64,000 bases of DNA from Nitrososphaeria archaeon (lineage in GTDB: Archaea > Thermoproteota > Nitrososphaeria > Nitrososphaerales > JAAOZN01). The notes under the pieces were generated by a model, which did not search any database, was not told the origin of the DNA, and saw only the letters and a program-made list of their open reading frames with translations. A program made the translations under genes and the position numbers. This document shows, piece by piece, positions 35,606 to 44,094 of the stretch. The first letter of the stretch is position 1; each line of letters starts with the position of its first letter. The DNA lies in the NCBI GenBank assembly GCA_029775855.1, contig JARVJZ010000001.1:124001-188000 (forward strand), given 5' to 3'.

Positions 35606-36106
35606 GCCGCTTAAAATTATCTTATACCTAGAGGTCTTCCAAGCTACTTCATCCAAAGCTTTCTTAAACATCTCTTCGTCTTTCTCCCCGATTTCTCTAA
35701 AGACTCTAGCCGGTGAACCATATGCAACACATCTTTTCGGTATTTTTGTACCAGCTGTGACTAGACTTCCTGCACCTATTATGCTACCCTCTCCAATCTG
35801 CGCTCCATCTAGTATGACGGCACCTATCCCTATCAATACCCTACTCTCAACTATGCATCTATGAAGGAGAGATCTGTGGCTGACCAGCACTTCTTCAGCC
35901 AAATGAGCATCCTCTACAAAACATTGCTCCATAACAACGCTTCTACTGCCTATCTTCGTAACGCCACCTTCACCTTTAACCAGACATCCAAACCACACAG
36001 CAGAATTATCACCTAACTCTACATCGCCTAAGATTCTAGCGGTAGGGTCTACATAAACATCTTTACCTAACCTAGGCTTTTTACCATTAAACTCTACCAG
36101 AACCAA
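35591..36106 (-). CDS. Gamma-carbonic anhydrase-like hexapeptide-repeat protein
   Basis: 171 residues of left-handed beta-helix hexapeptide repeats (ARILGDVELGDNSAVWFGCLVKG, IGIGAVILDGAQIGEGSIIGAGSLV). Candidate metal site residues His in DAHLAEEVLVSHRSLLHR are present, as in the CaiE/PaaY/YrdA group of gamma-carbonic anhydrase relatives. Activity as carbonic anhydrase is possible but these relatives often lack it. Confidence 0.88.
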   Translation of the reverse strand: MVLVEFNGKKPRLGKDVYVDPTARILGDVELGDNSAVWFGCLVKGEGGVTKIGSRSVVMEQCFVEDAHLAEEVLVSHRSLLHRCIVESRVLIGIGAVILDGAQIGEGSIIGAGSLVTAGTKIPKRCVAYGSPARVFREIGEKDEEMFKKALDEVAWKTSRYKIILSGSFES

Positions 36107-36147
36107 TAAGCGTTACACGCTAAAAGACTCTATTAAACCTTTTGACT

Positions 36148-36621
36148 CTAGCCTATCTTCTTCAATTCATCTAGAATTCTATCATAGTTAGGTTCAACAC
36201 GAGGGTCTTCAGAAACCCAGCTATATCTCACCACACCTTTACCATCTAATATAAAAACAGCCCTCTTCGAAGCGGAGTAGCCTTTAAGTCCAGCAAAATC
36301 TCTATGAACTATATCGTAGCTTTCAATCACCTTACGTTCGTAATCGCTTAAAAGGGTAAAGTTAAGCATATTCTTCTCAGCAAACCCCTTTAAAGTAAAA
36401 GGGTCGTTGACACTTATACCCAATACCACTGCATCAAGCTTATTGAAGTTAGCCATTGAATCCCTAAAGCTGCACATTTCTTTGGTGCAGACTGAAGTAA
36501 ATGCGCCTGGGAAGAAAGCTAGCACAACTTTCTTACCTCTAAAGTCTTTTAAACTAACAGGCTTCAAGTCTTGATTCATTAATGTGAAGTCTAATGCTTC
36601 TTCACCTACTTTTGGGGGCAT
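36148..36621 (-). CDS. bcp: Peroxiredoxin, BCP/PrxQ type
   Basis: 157 residues. The peroxidatic motif FPGAFTSVCTKEMCSFRD has Cys45 as peroxidatic and Cys50 as candidate resolving Cys (Cx4C spacing of BCP). Thioredoxin-fold strand VVLAFF and the Arg-containing C-terminal strand are present. It reduces peroxides with thiol donors. It follows 41 bases from the hexapeptide protein start on the same strand. Confidence 0.93.
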   Translation of the reverse strand: MPPKVGEEALDFTLMNQDLKPVSLKDFRGKKVVLAFFPGAFTSVCTKEMCSFRDSMANFNKLDAVVLGISVNDPFTLKGFAEKNMLNFTLLSDYERKVIESYDIVHRDFAGLKGYSASKRAVFILDGKGVVRYSWVSEDPRVEPNYDRILDELKKIG

Positions 36622-36721
36622 ATCACTATAAATTATGTAAAGGGAACTTTTAAAGATTTATTAGCTGACCTACGCCTTAAACGCTTATTTAGCTAGATTT
36701 AGAGTAGCTGTCTGACGCAGA

Positions 36722-37102
36722 TTGCCTGCCTTTAAACTAGTGATTTCCGACCCTAAATCTGGTAAGTCTATAAGCCGTGAACTTAAAGATCAGCTTGCTC
36801 AACCCCTTTTAGGGCTAAAGATAGGAGATATATTTGATGCCGAAGTTATTGGAATTCCGGGTAAGATTAAGATAACAGGTGGAAGCGATAAGGCTGGTTT
36901 TCCTATGCGGGCAGATGTTTTAGGTGGCGTGAAAAAATACGCTCTTATATCGAAAGGGACAGGCTTAAGAAAGGTCAGTAAAGGAGAGAGAAGACGTAAG
37001 CTGGTTAGAGGCAACACAATAACCGATGAAATCTATCAAATCAACGCTGTGCTAGTTGAAGGCAAGTTAGTTAAAGAAGAGGTTCAGCAACAAGCCAGCT
37101 AA
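36722..37102 (+). CDS. rps6e: 30S ribosomal protein S6e
   Basis: 126 residues, TTG start (LPAFKLVISDPKSGKS read as Met). It shows the S6e core: GDIFDAEVIGIPGKIKITGGSDKAGFPMR and GLRKVSKGERRRKLVRGNTI. This is the first gene of the archaeal S6e-aIF2gamma-PIN-Rpo7-Spt4 cluster, whose order is conserved here. Confidence 0.96.
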   Translation: MPAFKLVISDPKSGKSISRELKDQLAQPLLGLKIGDIFDAEVIGIPGKIKITGGSDKAGFPMRADVLGGVKKYALISKGTGLRKVSKGERRRKLVRGNTITDEIYQINAVLVEGKLVKEEVQQQAS

Positions 37103-37148
37103 GCATACAATATATTTAATACCATAACCTAACCACCACACTGAGAAG

Positions 37149-38381
37149 ATGTCGGCTAGAGAGCGTCTAATACCTAGACAACCAGAAGTAAATATAGGCA
37201 CCGCAGGACACGTAGATCACGGCAAAACCACACTTGTAGAAGCAATAACAGGCATATGGACAAGTGCACATAGCGAGGAACTAAAGCGTGGTATAACGAT
37301 AAGAGTAGGCTATGCTGACGCTGCTTTCTATAAATGTCCAAACTGCCCTAGTCCTGACCGATACTCTCCTTATCCGAGGTGTCCTAACTGCGGCTCTGAA
37401 ACGACCCTTTTAAGAGTTGTGAGCTTTGTGGACTGCCCAGGACACGAGAGCTTGATGGCTAACATGCTTTCAGGCGCTGCGGTTATGGATGGGGCTATAC
37501 TTGTTATAGCCGCTAATGAGCAGGTACCCCAACCGCAGACTAGAGAGCATCTGCTAGCTTTGGAGATGCTAGGCATGAGGCATATAGTAATAGTTCAGAA
37601 TAAGGTAGAGTTGATTGATGACCAGAAGGCGCTTGAATCATACCACGCCATCAAGAGGTTTACTGCTGGTACTGTAGCTGAGAACGCAGCTATTATACCG
37701 ATTTCAGCGCAAAATCGGATAAATATCGATGCAGTAATAGAAGCTATCGAAACACATATACCCACACCTAAACGCGAGACACAAGCTCCACCATTTATGC
37801 AGATTTTACGCTCATTCGACGTAAATAAACCTGGAATTAAAGTGCAGGACCTTAAAGGTGGGGTCGTTGGAGGCACACTGCTCCGAGGAGAGCTAAAAGT
37901 TGGTGATGATATAGAGATAAGACCAGGGTTAATAGAAGAAAAAGCCAAACCCCTGTTTACAAAGATTAAAAGTCTTGGTACAAGCGCAGGTCTTGTAGAC
38001 AGTGTGAGGCCTGGGGGGTTAATTGCTATAGGTACGTCTTTAGATCCTGTGTTGACAAAGTCTGATTCACTTCTCGGCTGTGTTGTAGGTCATCCTAATA
38101 CGCTTCCACCAATTCTAGATTCTTTAACCATGTATGTTCAGCTCTTTGAGACCGCTGTAGGTTCGCCAGAGTTGGTTAAAGTCGAGAAGATAAGGAGCGG
38201 TGAGGTTCTAAGGCTTAATATAGGCACAGCCGTCACCTTAGGCAACGTCTCAGCATCCAAAGAAAATGCCGTTGAGGTTAATCTCAGACGCCCAGTCTGT
38301 GCTGATAAGGGTGCAAAAGTCGCTATTTCTAGGCGAATCGGTGACCGTTGGCGCCTTATAGGCGCTGGCACAATTACTTGA
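37149..38381 (+). CDS. eif2g: Translation initiation factor aIF2 gamma subunit
   Basis: 410 residues. GTPase G1 NIGTAGHVDHGKTTL, switch region KRGITIRVGYADA, G3 DCPGHE, G4 NKVE, and the zinc knuckle CPNCPSPDRYSPYPRCPNC. Domains II and III follow (FDVNKPGIKVQDLKGGVVGGTL). It binds Met-tRNAi to the small ribosomal subunit. ATG start; 46 bases after S6e. Confidence 0.97.
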   Translation: MSARERLIPRQPEVNIGTAGHVDHGKTTLVEAITGIWTSAHSEELKRGITIRVGYADAAFYKCPNCPSPDRYSPYPRCPNCGSETTLLRVVSFVDCPGHESLMANMLSGAAVMDGAILVIAANEQVPQPQTREHLLALEMLGMRHIVIVQNKVELIDDQKALESYHAIKRFTAGTVAENAAIIPISAQNRINIDAVIEAIETHIPTPKRETQAPPFMQILRSFDVNKPGIKVQDLKGGVVGGTLLRGELKVGDDIEIRPGLIEEKAKPLFTKIKSLGTSAGLVDSVRPGGLIAIGTSLDPVLTKSDSLLGCVVGHPNTLPPILDSLTMYVQLFETAVGSPELVKVEKIRSGEVLRLNIGTAVTLGNVSASKENAVEVNLRRPVCADKGAKVAISRRIGDRWRLIGAGTIT

Positions 38382-38391
38382 GGTTCCAGCT

Positions 38392-38766
38392 TTGGAGGTA
38401 GTCTTAGATTCAAGTTTTCTTTTAGAGTGGGTTTCGCGCCCCATCAAAAGAATTGAAGAGTTAGAACTAAAGTTGGGAAAAGTTGAGTTTGTTGTATTAG
38501 ATGCTACAATAAAAGAACTAGAGAAACTCGCATCTGCAACTGGGGTAAAGGCTAAAAAAGCTTCAGCAGCGCTAGAATACGTCAAGAATCTTAAGAGAGT
38601 AAATGTAGTCAACATAAACTCAGATACTGACTTAACAATCTCTAGATACGCTGCGAAACACGGATCCGCTGTCGCAACCTTAGATCAAGAACTACGGAGA
38701 AGATTAAAAGAAACAGGTGTGACAGTCCTCACTTTACGAGATGATAACTTATGGATAGACAGGTGA
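38392..38766 (+). CDS. PIN-domain nuclease-like protein (aIF2 cluster type)
   Basis: 124 residues, TTG start. PIN pattern: VVLDSSFLLEW (first Asp), VVLDATIKELEKLA, INSDTDLTISRYAAKHGSAVATLDQELRRRL, with the acidic metal site. The archaeal copy in this cluster is related to eukaryotic Fcf1/Utp24, an rRNA-processing nuclease, so a ribosome biogenesis role is more likely than a VapC toxin role. No antitoxin partner. Confidence 0.88.
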   Translation: MEVVLDSSFLLEWVSRPIKRIEELELKLGKVEFVVLDATIKELEKLASATGVKAKKASAALEYVKNLKRVNVVNINSDTDLTISRYAAKHGSAVATLDQELRRRLKETGVTVLTLRDDNLWIDR

Positions 38767-38826
38767 CCGAAACCTTCTTAATCTAAATCTTTGCAGCAAC
38801 CTAAAGGCTACTGAGGGGGTATTAAA

Positions 38827-39432
38827 TTGTTTTACATAGTCGAGTTGAGGGATGTTATAAGGGTGCCTCCGTCAAAGTTTGGCACGCCGTTAAAGAATGT
38901 AGCATATGAGACGTTAAAGACAAAATATGAAAGTAGCATAAGCCCAGAATACGGCTACCTTATCTACATAATAGATTTAGATGTCGATAAAGTTGGAAAG
39001 ATAATACCTGGTGATGGTGCAACTTATCACCATGTCGTCTTTAGAGCTCTTACATTTTTACCAAAGCTACAAGAGATTGTAGAAGGTGAAGTTGTAGAGG
39101 TCACCGACTTCGGTGCGTTTATAAGAATAGGACCCGCAGATGCGCTTCTACACCTCTCACAGATAATAGACGACTATCTAACTTGTGATATAAAACAAGG
39201 CGTCATAATTGCAACTCAGTCAAAGAGGACGCTTCCAGTAGGTTCTAAAGTTAGGGTTAGAATTATAGCGGTGAGCTTGGGGCGTGGCGCAGCAGCTGGA
39301 AAGATAGGTGTAACATGCAGGCAACCATTCTTAGGTGCTTTAGAGTGGATTGAAGAAGACCTGAAAAAAGTTGAATCTAAGCCTGAAGTAAAGCAAGCTG
39401 AGAAAAAGGAGAAGCGAACAGAGCATGGTTAA
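38827..39432 (+). CDS. rpo7: RNA polymerase subunit Rpo7 (RpoE1)
   Basis: 201 residues, TTG start preceded by a GAGGGGG Shine-Dalgarno-like stretch. An N-terminal SHS2 domain (VIRVPPSKFGTPLKNVAYETLKTKYE, GDGATYHHVVFRALTF) and an S1 domain (EGEVVEVTDFGAFIRIGPADALLHLSQI) are followed by a charged C-terminal tail. It forms the polymerase stalk with Rpo4. It overlaps spt4 by eight bases. Confidence 0.96.
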   Translation: MFYIVELRDVIRVPPSKFGTPLKNVAYETLKTKYESSISPEYGYLIYIIDLDVDKVGKIIPGDGATYHHVVFRALTFLPKLQEIVEGEVVEVTDFGAFIRIGPADALLHLSQIIDDYLTCDIKQGVIIATQSKRTLPVGSKVRVRIIAVSLGRGAAAGKIGVTCRQPFLGALEWIEEDLKKVESKPEVKQAEKKEKRTEHG

Positions 39433-39613
39433 AGAATATGCGTGTAGACAGTGTAAAACGTTGACAACCGGCAAAGTCTGCCCGAATTGCCATTCAACAG
39501 ACTTGACTTCAGAATGGTTCGGTTTAGTTATAATACTCGATACCGAACATTCACAAGTCGCGAAGGTGCTGGATATAAAAGTTCCAGGTAGATACGCTCT
39601 TAAAGTAACCTAA
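39425..39613 (+). CDS. spt4: Transcription elongation factor Spt4 (RpoE2)
   Basis: 62 residues. Zinc ribbon ACRQCKTL...CPNCHSTDLTSEWFGLVIILD, then a strand-rich dimerisation part ending VPGRYALKVT. The partner of Spt5 in processive elongation. It overlaps the 3' end of rpo7, indicating coupled translation. Confidence 0.95.
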   Translation: MVKEYACRQCKTLTTGKVCPNCHSTDLTSEWFGLVIILDTEHSQVAKVLDIKVPGRYALKVT

Positions 39614-39631
39614 CTTTAGAAAGTATCAGCT

Positions 39632-40174
39632 TTGAATAGCAAATCCGCAATTTATCATCTTCCAGAAAGACTAAGAGTAGAACTTAAGAAGCCTTGGGGA
39701 CAGCTTATACCTAACGCCAAAATTTCTAAGCAGAAATTATTAGAAGTAGCCACTAAGAGCAAGCTCAGGGTTGCTGTAGGCGATGCTACATCAGAGAATC
39801 TCAGCAATTTAACCATTCACCCAGATATATATGTAGTTGATGGTAAAGAAAAAAGAATTCATAGGCAGCCTCCCAAACTAGAGGCTAAGAACATACTTAG
39901 GGTAGAAAACCCCGCTGGCTGCATAACTGGAGAAGCAATAGAAGCAGTCTTAAAGGCAATCACGCTAGAGAAGCCTGTGGGAATACTCGTTGAAGGTGAA
40001 GAGGATCTGCTGGCGCTTGTATTCTTCGCTACATACCCAGATGGGACAACCTTGTTCTATGGGCAGCCTAATGAAGGGATGGTTATAGCTAAAGTGGAGA
40101 CCTGCAGAGAGAAGGCGGCGTGTCTACTTAAATTGATGGGTGTGCCTAGCTCTTATCTAAGCATGGTGCTCTGA
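39632..40174 (+). CDS. GTP-dependent dephospho-CoA kinase (DUF359)
   Basis: 180 residues, TTG start. DUF359 signatures: LRVELKKPWGQLIP, VAVGDATSENL, YVVDGKEKRIHR, and PVGILVEGEEDLLALVFFATYPDGTTLFYGQPNEGMVI. The archaeal enzyme completes CoA synthesis using GTP. Its place inside the Rpo7-Spt4-S24e cluster is conserved in many archaea. Confidence 0.93.
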   Translation: MNSKSAIYHLPERLRVELKKPWGQLIPNAKISKQKLLEVATKSKLRVAVGDATSENLSNLTIHPDIYVVDGKEKRIHRQPPKLEAKNILRVENPAGCITGEAIEAVLKAITLEKPVGILVEGEEDLLALVFFATYPDGTTLFYGQPNEGMVIAKVETCREKAACLLKLMGVPSSYLSMVL

Positions 40175-40221
40175 CCCATTTTCTTAAATATGGATGGTTT
40201 AATCCCTTACACCGATGGGCT

Positions 40222-40551
40222 TTGGCGTTCGAAGTCATTGAGGATAAGGAGAATCTGCTGCTTAATCGCAGAGAAGTGGTTTGTATCTTCCCTCGAAGCG
40301 CTGGTAAAATAACTCGCGCAGACGCCGTAAAGGCTATAGCTCAAAAGCTTAATCTCCCAGAGGAAAAGATTATACCGATAAACATTAAAAGTTCTCAAGG
40401 AGTTACTGATACCAAAGTGACCTTCTATATCTATAAAGACCTTGAGGATGCTAGAAGGCAACTACCTAAATACATTATGCTACGGTTACTACCAAAAGAA
40501 GAACGTAAGAAGATTATGGAGCAGAAGAGAAAAGCTGAGGTAAAGAAGTAG
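40222..40551 (+). CDS. rps24e: 30S ribosomal protein S24e
   Basis: 109 residues, TTG start (an ATG seven bases upstream is out of frame). Family pattern: ENLLLNRREVVC, GKITRADAVKAIAQKLN, IPINIKSSQGVTDTKVTFYIYKDLEDA, and a lysine-rich C-terminus. Standard position before S27ae. Confidence 0.95.
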   Translation: MAFEVIEDKENLLLNRREVVCIFPRSAGKITRADAVKAIAQKLNLPEEKIIPINIKSSQGVTDTKVTFYIYKDLEDARRQLPKYIMLRLLPKEERKKIMEQKRKAEVKK

Positions 40552-40561
40552 GTGAAACAAT

Positions 40562-40759
40562 TTGTCTGAATCTGTAAAAGCAGTAAAAAAGAAGGTAAGT
40601 CCGAAGATCTGGCAGTTCTACAAAATTGAGAGTGGAAAGATCATAAAGATAAAAAAAGAATGCCCAAGGTGTGGAAAAGGCTACTTCCTAGCTGAGCATA
40701 AAGACAGATACACCTGCGGTAAATGCGGATATACTCAGTATAAGAAAAAGGAGCATTAG
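40562..40759 (+). CDS. rps27ae: 30S ribosomal protein S27ae
   Basis: 65 residues, TTG start with an upstream AGGTGA Shine-Dalgarno-like sequence. A zinc ribbon [27 protein letters not shown] is preceded by a basic extension. Ten bases after S24e; last gene of the cluster. In many archaea Kae1-Bud32 follows; here a convergent kinase fusion gene follows instead. Confidence 0.96.
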   Translation: MSESVKAVKKKVSPKIWQFYKIESGKIIKIKKECPRCGKGYFLAEHKDRYTCGKCGYTQYKKKEH

Positions 40760-40763
40760 ACAG

Positions 40764-42413
40764 TTAAACACTAACTAGCATACCTCGAATAACCTTAACT
40801 ACATTTGGTAGAATTAAAGGCTGGAATGGTTTAAGATACTTTGAAGATGCGGCACCAATTAATGCCCTTTTATCTCCTACACTAAGGTAGCCTTCCTTAA
40901 AAACGTCAATAAACTCTTGAATTCTTTTTGAAAAAGGTGTCAGTTTAACTGCATAGTAGATAAACTCAGCTATATCCCAGCTCGGATCACCACCTTCCAT
41001 AGCCTGCTCAAGGTCTGTTAGATATAGCTTTGAGTTATAGTATAAAGTATTGCTAGGCTTCGTGTCTCCGACCGTATATCCTTTGCTATGTAATTCAGCT
41101 AAAGTTTTCCCATACAATCTGACAGCTTCTAGATCATCACTTTCACCATTCAAATAATCTGTAATGATTTCTCCGAGGTTCTTGCCTTGGAGAAACTCTG
41201 TAACTAAGATTCTATCCGAAAGGTAAAGTATCAGTATGTGTGGTGTGTTAAATCCTATTTCTCTAAACTTAAGTATGGCTGAGTATTCATATGCAAGTCT
41301 AGCGTCTGGATTCTGTTCAAACCTTCTTGTAGGTAAAGCCCAGACGTTAAGAAGTGTCCACTTGAAGGCTGAGATATTCTTAAAACGTTTTACAACCGCC
41401 TTAAAATTTTTTGTCTCATCTGAGATCTCTAATAGTTGTGTTATGCTATAAAATTCACCTAACCCCTTAAACTTGGTTTGTGCCGACTGGCCAAAGCCAA
41501 AGTATTGCACAGCATCATTTACCCAATCATCACATTCAACCACAAGCCTACCTTCGCTTATGGTAAACGCATTTGTAGGATGCTTTAAAAGACCCGGCGC
41601 TTCGCCTGTGGAGCGGCTTCGGCTTATCTTAGAAAAGAGTTCTTTCCCAATGACGTCTAACCCAACTCTTCCAGCATAGCTGTGGATAGCGTATTGTGTT
41701 ACCCCCCTTGAAGCATAGGTTAGGATCGATAGTATCTTAGCCATTTGATGCACTCTTATACCTGAACGTTTGATCTTGGCTTTGCCGTCGATTAGTGAGA
41801 TTAACCCATCACTTTCTAGTTGTTGAAGGGCTTCTTTGAAGCCTCTTAATGTGACTTCTAGGTTCCTTACTCCATTTGGTCCGCTGTATGTTTTAACATA
41901 ACTGTATAGGGCTGGTGGGTATATGGCTGCTCTCTTCTTCAACTTATCAAATAAGAAGTATTCTGGTCCTATTAGGAGTATAGTGGAAAGTTCGCCATAG
42001 GTGGATGCAAGACCTTTAAGCGCCTCAAGTATAACCCTCTTCTTATATGATACTTCAACTTGTCTAAGATATTGTGCACCATAAATCGGTTCATATATGT
42101 TGAGCAGCCTTCCAACCACGAATTCACCTAATTTTGCTTTCTCTGCATCGTCTTTGAGGGCTTTAGCATCTACAAGCAGAGCTGAAACTGACACTTCGTT
42201 TTGTAGATATTTATATCTGACAAGAGGGGGGTATTCCTCAATCGCTATCATTACGTCATAGTCGCTGTCTGCTTTCGCGTAACCAGCCACTCTAGACCCA
42301 TAAAGGCATATTCCAGCTATTGACTTCTTCTCTATTATGGGTGAAATAACCTTCTTTACAGCTTCCACTTCATCCACACTGATATACTTAGGTTCTTCCT
42401 CGAAGTCTATCAT
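40764..42413 (-). CDS. Three-part fusion: nucleotidyltransferase, winged-helix-like region, RIO/Bud32-like kinase
   Basis: 549 residues. Residues 30-110 form an MNT-type nucleotidyltransferase (LYGSRVAGYAKADSDYDVMI; Gly39-Ser40, acidic pair Asp51/Asp53). The middle (about 130-260) has helix-turn-helix-like segments (FKEALQQLESDGLISLIDGKAKI). From about 335 a small kinase lobe follows: candidate ATP Lys342 (AVVKRFK), hinge-like VTEFLQGKNL, catalytic loop VGDTKPSN (Asp450, Asn455) and a DLE triad (Asp467) in place of DFG, then WDIAEFIYYAVK. This resembles RIO/Bud32 atypical kinases. The stop-start overlap with the HExxH gene upstream (ATGA, four bases) indicates coupling. Function unknown; RNA or protein modification is possible. 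Confidence 0.8.
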   Translation of the reverse strand: MIDFEEEPKYISVDEVEAVKKVISPIIEKKSIAGICLYGSRVAGYAKADSDYDVMIAIEEYPPLVRYKYLQNEVSVSALLVDAKALKDDAEKAKLGEFVVGRLLNIYEPIYGAQYLRQVEVSYKKRVILEALKGLASTYGELSTILLIGPEYFLFDKLKKRAAIYPPALYSYVKTYSGPNGVRNLEVTLRGFKEALQQLESDGLISLIDGKAKIKRSGIRVHQMAKILSILTYASRGVTQYAIHSYAGRVGLDVIGKELFSKISRSRSTGEAPGLLKHPTNAFTISEGRLVVECDDWVNDAVQYFGFGQSAQTKFKGLGEFYSITQLLEISDETKNFKAVVKRFKNISAFKWTLLNVWALPTRRFEQNPDARLAYEYSAILKFREIGFNTPHILILYLSDRILVTEFLQGKNLGEIITDYLNGESDDLEAVRLYGKTLAELHSKGYTVGDTKPSNTLYYNSKLYLTDLEQAMEGGDPSWDIAEFIYYAVKLTPFSKRIQEFIDVFKEGYLSVGDKRALIGAASSKYLKPFQPLILPNVVKVIRGMLVSV

Positions 42414-43099
42414 TTATTAACACGCTCTATCTCCTTCAACCTAGTAAGAAGCATCTGATCAAACTTTAGGTTAAAAACCGACTGAATAGAAATCTTCATA
42501 ACATTGCTGTCAGGTGTTAACCTGATGGTTGGTAGCCCCTTCGCAAGCCAATGCTTTAACACATTCTTATGTAGGCGCTCATCCACCAAACCGTTGCTGA
42601 ATTTCCTCTTTAAAAGACGTTTTAGAGATTTATCTTTATATATTTTCTCAAGTTGTGAAAAGCCGCTCGTATCCAAATGAACCGCCTCAAACATACTGGA
42701 TGTGAGTTCTGCTGAGAGCAGTTCTCTGCTGGTGAACTGTTTTACTAGCGATGCATAATGTAAAAACTCATGCGCTAAAACTGCGTGCAACGTGGCTTTA
42801 GAGCCATAGGCTATAAGAGCCGCTGTAATCTGAACAACGATCTCTAATGAACCTTCTACTTCAATAGGTATTGTTCTGGCATACATTACGCCTATCTGTG
42901 AAGGTTCAAGCTCACTTGACACTATGGGAAGGAAGGGTTCAACATAGTAAGTTGGATACTTTAGCTCGGCAGCTTTTTCAACTCTCTGGATACCTTCATC
43001 AAGATACTTCAATCTAGAGCGAATTTTCCTCATCACACTTTTTGGAATCTTATCTTGAATCTCAGGTTGCTCCAGCTTAAATAGAGGCTCTAACGCCAC
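42410..43099 (-). CDS. HExxH-containing putative metalloprotease, partner of the fusion kinase
   Basis: 229 residues. The motif LHAVLAHEFLHYASLVKQF gives a zinc-binding HExxH (His110, Glu111, His114). The third ligand may be Glu or His in the later ELTSSMFEAVH or VDERLHKNVLKHW segments. There is no signal peptide or obvious membrane helix. It overlaps the nucleotidyltransferase/kinase gene by four bases and should be made together with it. I do not recognise the family. Confidence 0.72.
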   Translation of the reverse strand: MALEPLFKLEQPEIQDKIPKSVMRKIRSRLKYLDEGIQRVEKAAELKYPTYYVEPFLPIVSSELEPSQIGVMYARTIPIEVEGSLEIVVQITAALIAYGSKATLHAVLAHEFLHYASLVKQFTSRELLSAELTSSMFEAVHLDTSGFSQLEKIYKDKSLKRLLKRKFSNGLVDERLHKNVLKHWLAKGLPTIRLTPDSNVMKISIQSVFNLKFDQMLLTRLKEIERVNK

Positions 43100-43179
43100 C
43101 CTGCACCACTACCCACATCATTCAAAACTCATTTACTTAAGGTTATAAGTAAAGACTGCAATAAGGTATATAGAAGCTT

Positions 43180-44049
43180 ATGACGCATGAACACAAAGTT
43201 AAACAATTGAAAGAATTAAGCGAAATAACTTCAGAACTTAACCCAGAACTCAAATCGAAAGCAGAAGCGCTATACAAATGGTTCAAAGAGAAGAAAAGCG
43301 TGATAGTCGCTCTCTCAGGAGGAGTAGACAGCTCTGTAGTAGCAGCTTTTGCAAAACTAGCGTTAAACAATAGAGCAACTGCTGTCACATGTATCTCACC
43401 GACACTAGCTCCATTAGAGCTTGAAGATGCTAAGAAAGTAGCCAGTTTTATTGGTATAAGGCATATCTTGCTCAACTACAGCGAAGAAGCAAACCAGAAA
43501 GTAGCAGATAATCCTCCTGAACGATGCTACTATTGCAGAAGCGAACTTGCGAACCTACTTAAACAGATCCGTAAAGAAGACAACGAAGCCACAATGGTAG
43601 ACGGAGGAGTATTGGACGACTTGAACCAAAGGAGACCTGGGGTAAGAGCGTTAAGAGAAAATGGGGTTCGAAGCCCGCTACAAGAAGTAGGTTTAACAAA
43701 ACAAGAGGTAAGACAGATAGCAAAAGCAGCCGGACTGCCTAACCACGATAAACCATCTAACGCTTGTCTTGCATCACGCTTCCCCTATGGTCAGAGGATA
43801 ACTGCAGTAGAAGCGCAGAAAGTAGCTGAAGCAGAAGCTTTGATTAAGAAGATGACTAATGCCAAACAAGTAAGGGTTAGAGTGCACGGAGACTTGGCGA
43901 GAATAGAAGTTGGTAAAGATGAGCGTAAACTCTTCTTCGATGAAGTCCTAATGGATAAAATATACTCTAGCCTTAAAACACTTGGCTACACATTTGTCAC
44001 ACTCGACTTATTTGGGTATAGAAGTGGGAGTTTAGATGAAGCACTTTAG
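43180..44049 (+). CDS. larE: LarE-like ATP-dependent sacrificial sulfur transferase
   Basis: 289 residues. PP-loop VALSGGVDSSVVAAFAK, PPERCYYCRSEL, DGGVLDDLNQRRPG, and NACLASRFPYGQRIT, where the Cys is at the place of the sacrificial sulfur donor in LarE. LarE makes the nickel-pincer cofactor of lactate racemase-type enzymes; archaeal homologues may serve other thiolation reactions. No larB/larC genes are nearby. Confidence 0.9.
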   Translation: MTHEHKVKQLKELSEITSELNPELKSKAEALYKWFKEKKSVIVALSGGVDSSVVAAFAKLALNNRATAVTCISPTLAPLELEDAKKVASFIGIRHILLNYSEEANQKVADNPPERCYYCRSELANLLKQIRKEDNEATMVDGGVLDDLNQRRPGVRALRENGVRSPLQEVGLTKQEVRQIAKAAGLPNHDKPSNACLASRFPYGQRITAVEAQKVAEAEALIKKMTNAKQVRVRVHGDLARIEVGKDERKLFFDEVLMDKIYSSLKTLGYTFVTLDLFGYRSGSLDEAL

Positions 44050-44094
44050 GATATACCCTACCGATCATCCTCCAGAGCCTTGCACCTTTTTATG

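Noticed and set aside
38392-38766. VapC toxin of a toxin-antitoxin pair
   Set aside because: No antitoxin gene is adjacent, and its place in the S6e-aIF2gamma-Rpo7 cluster fits the conserved ribosome-related PIN protein.
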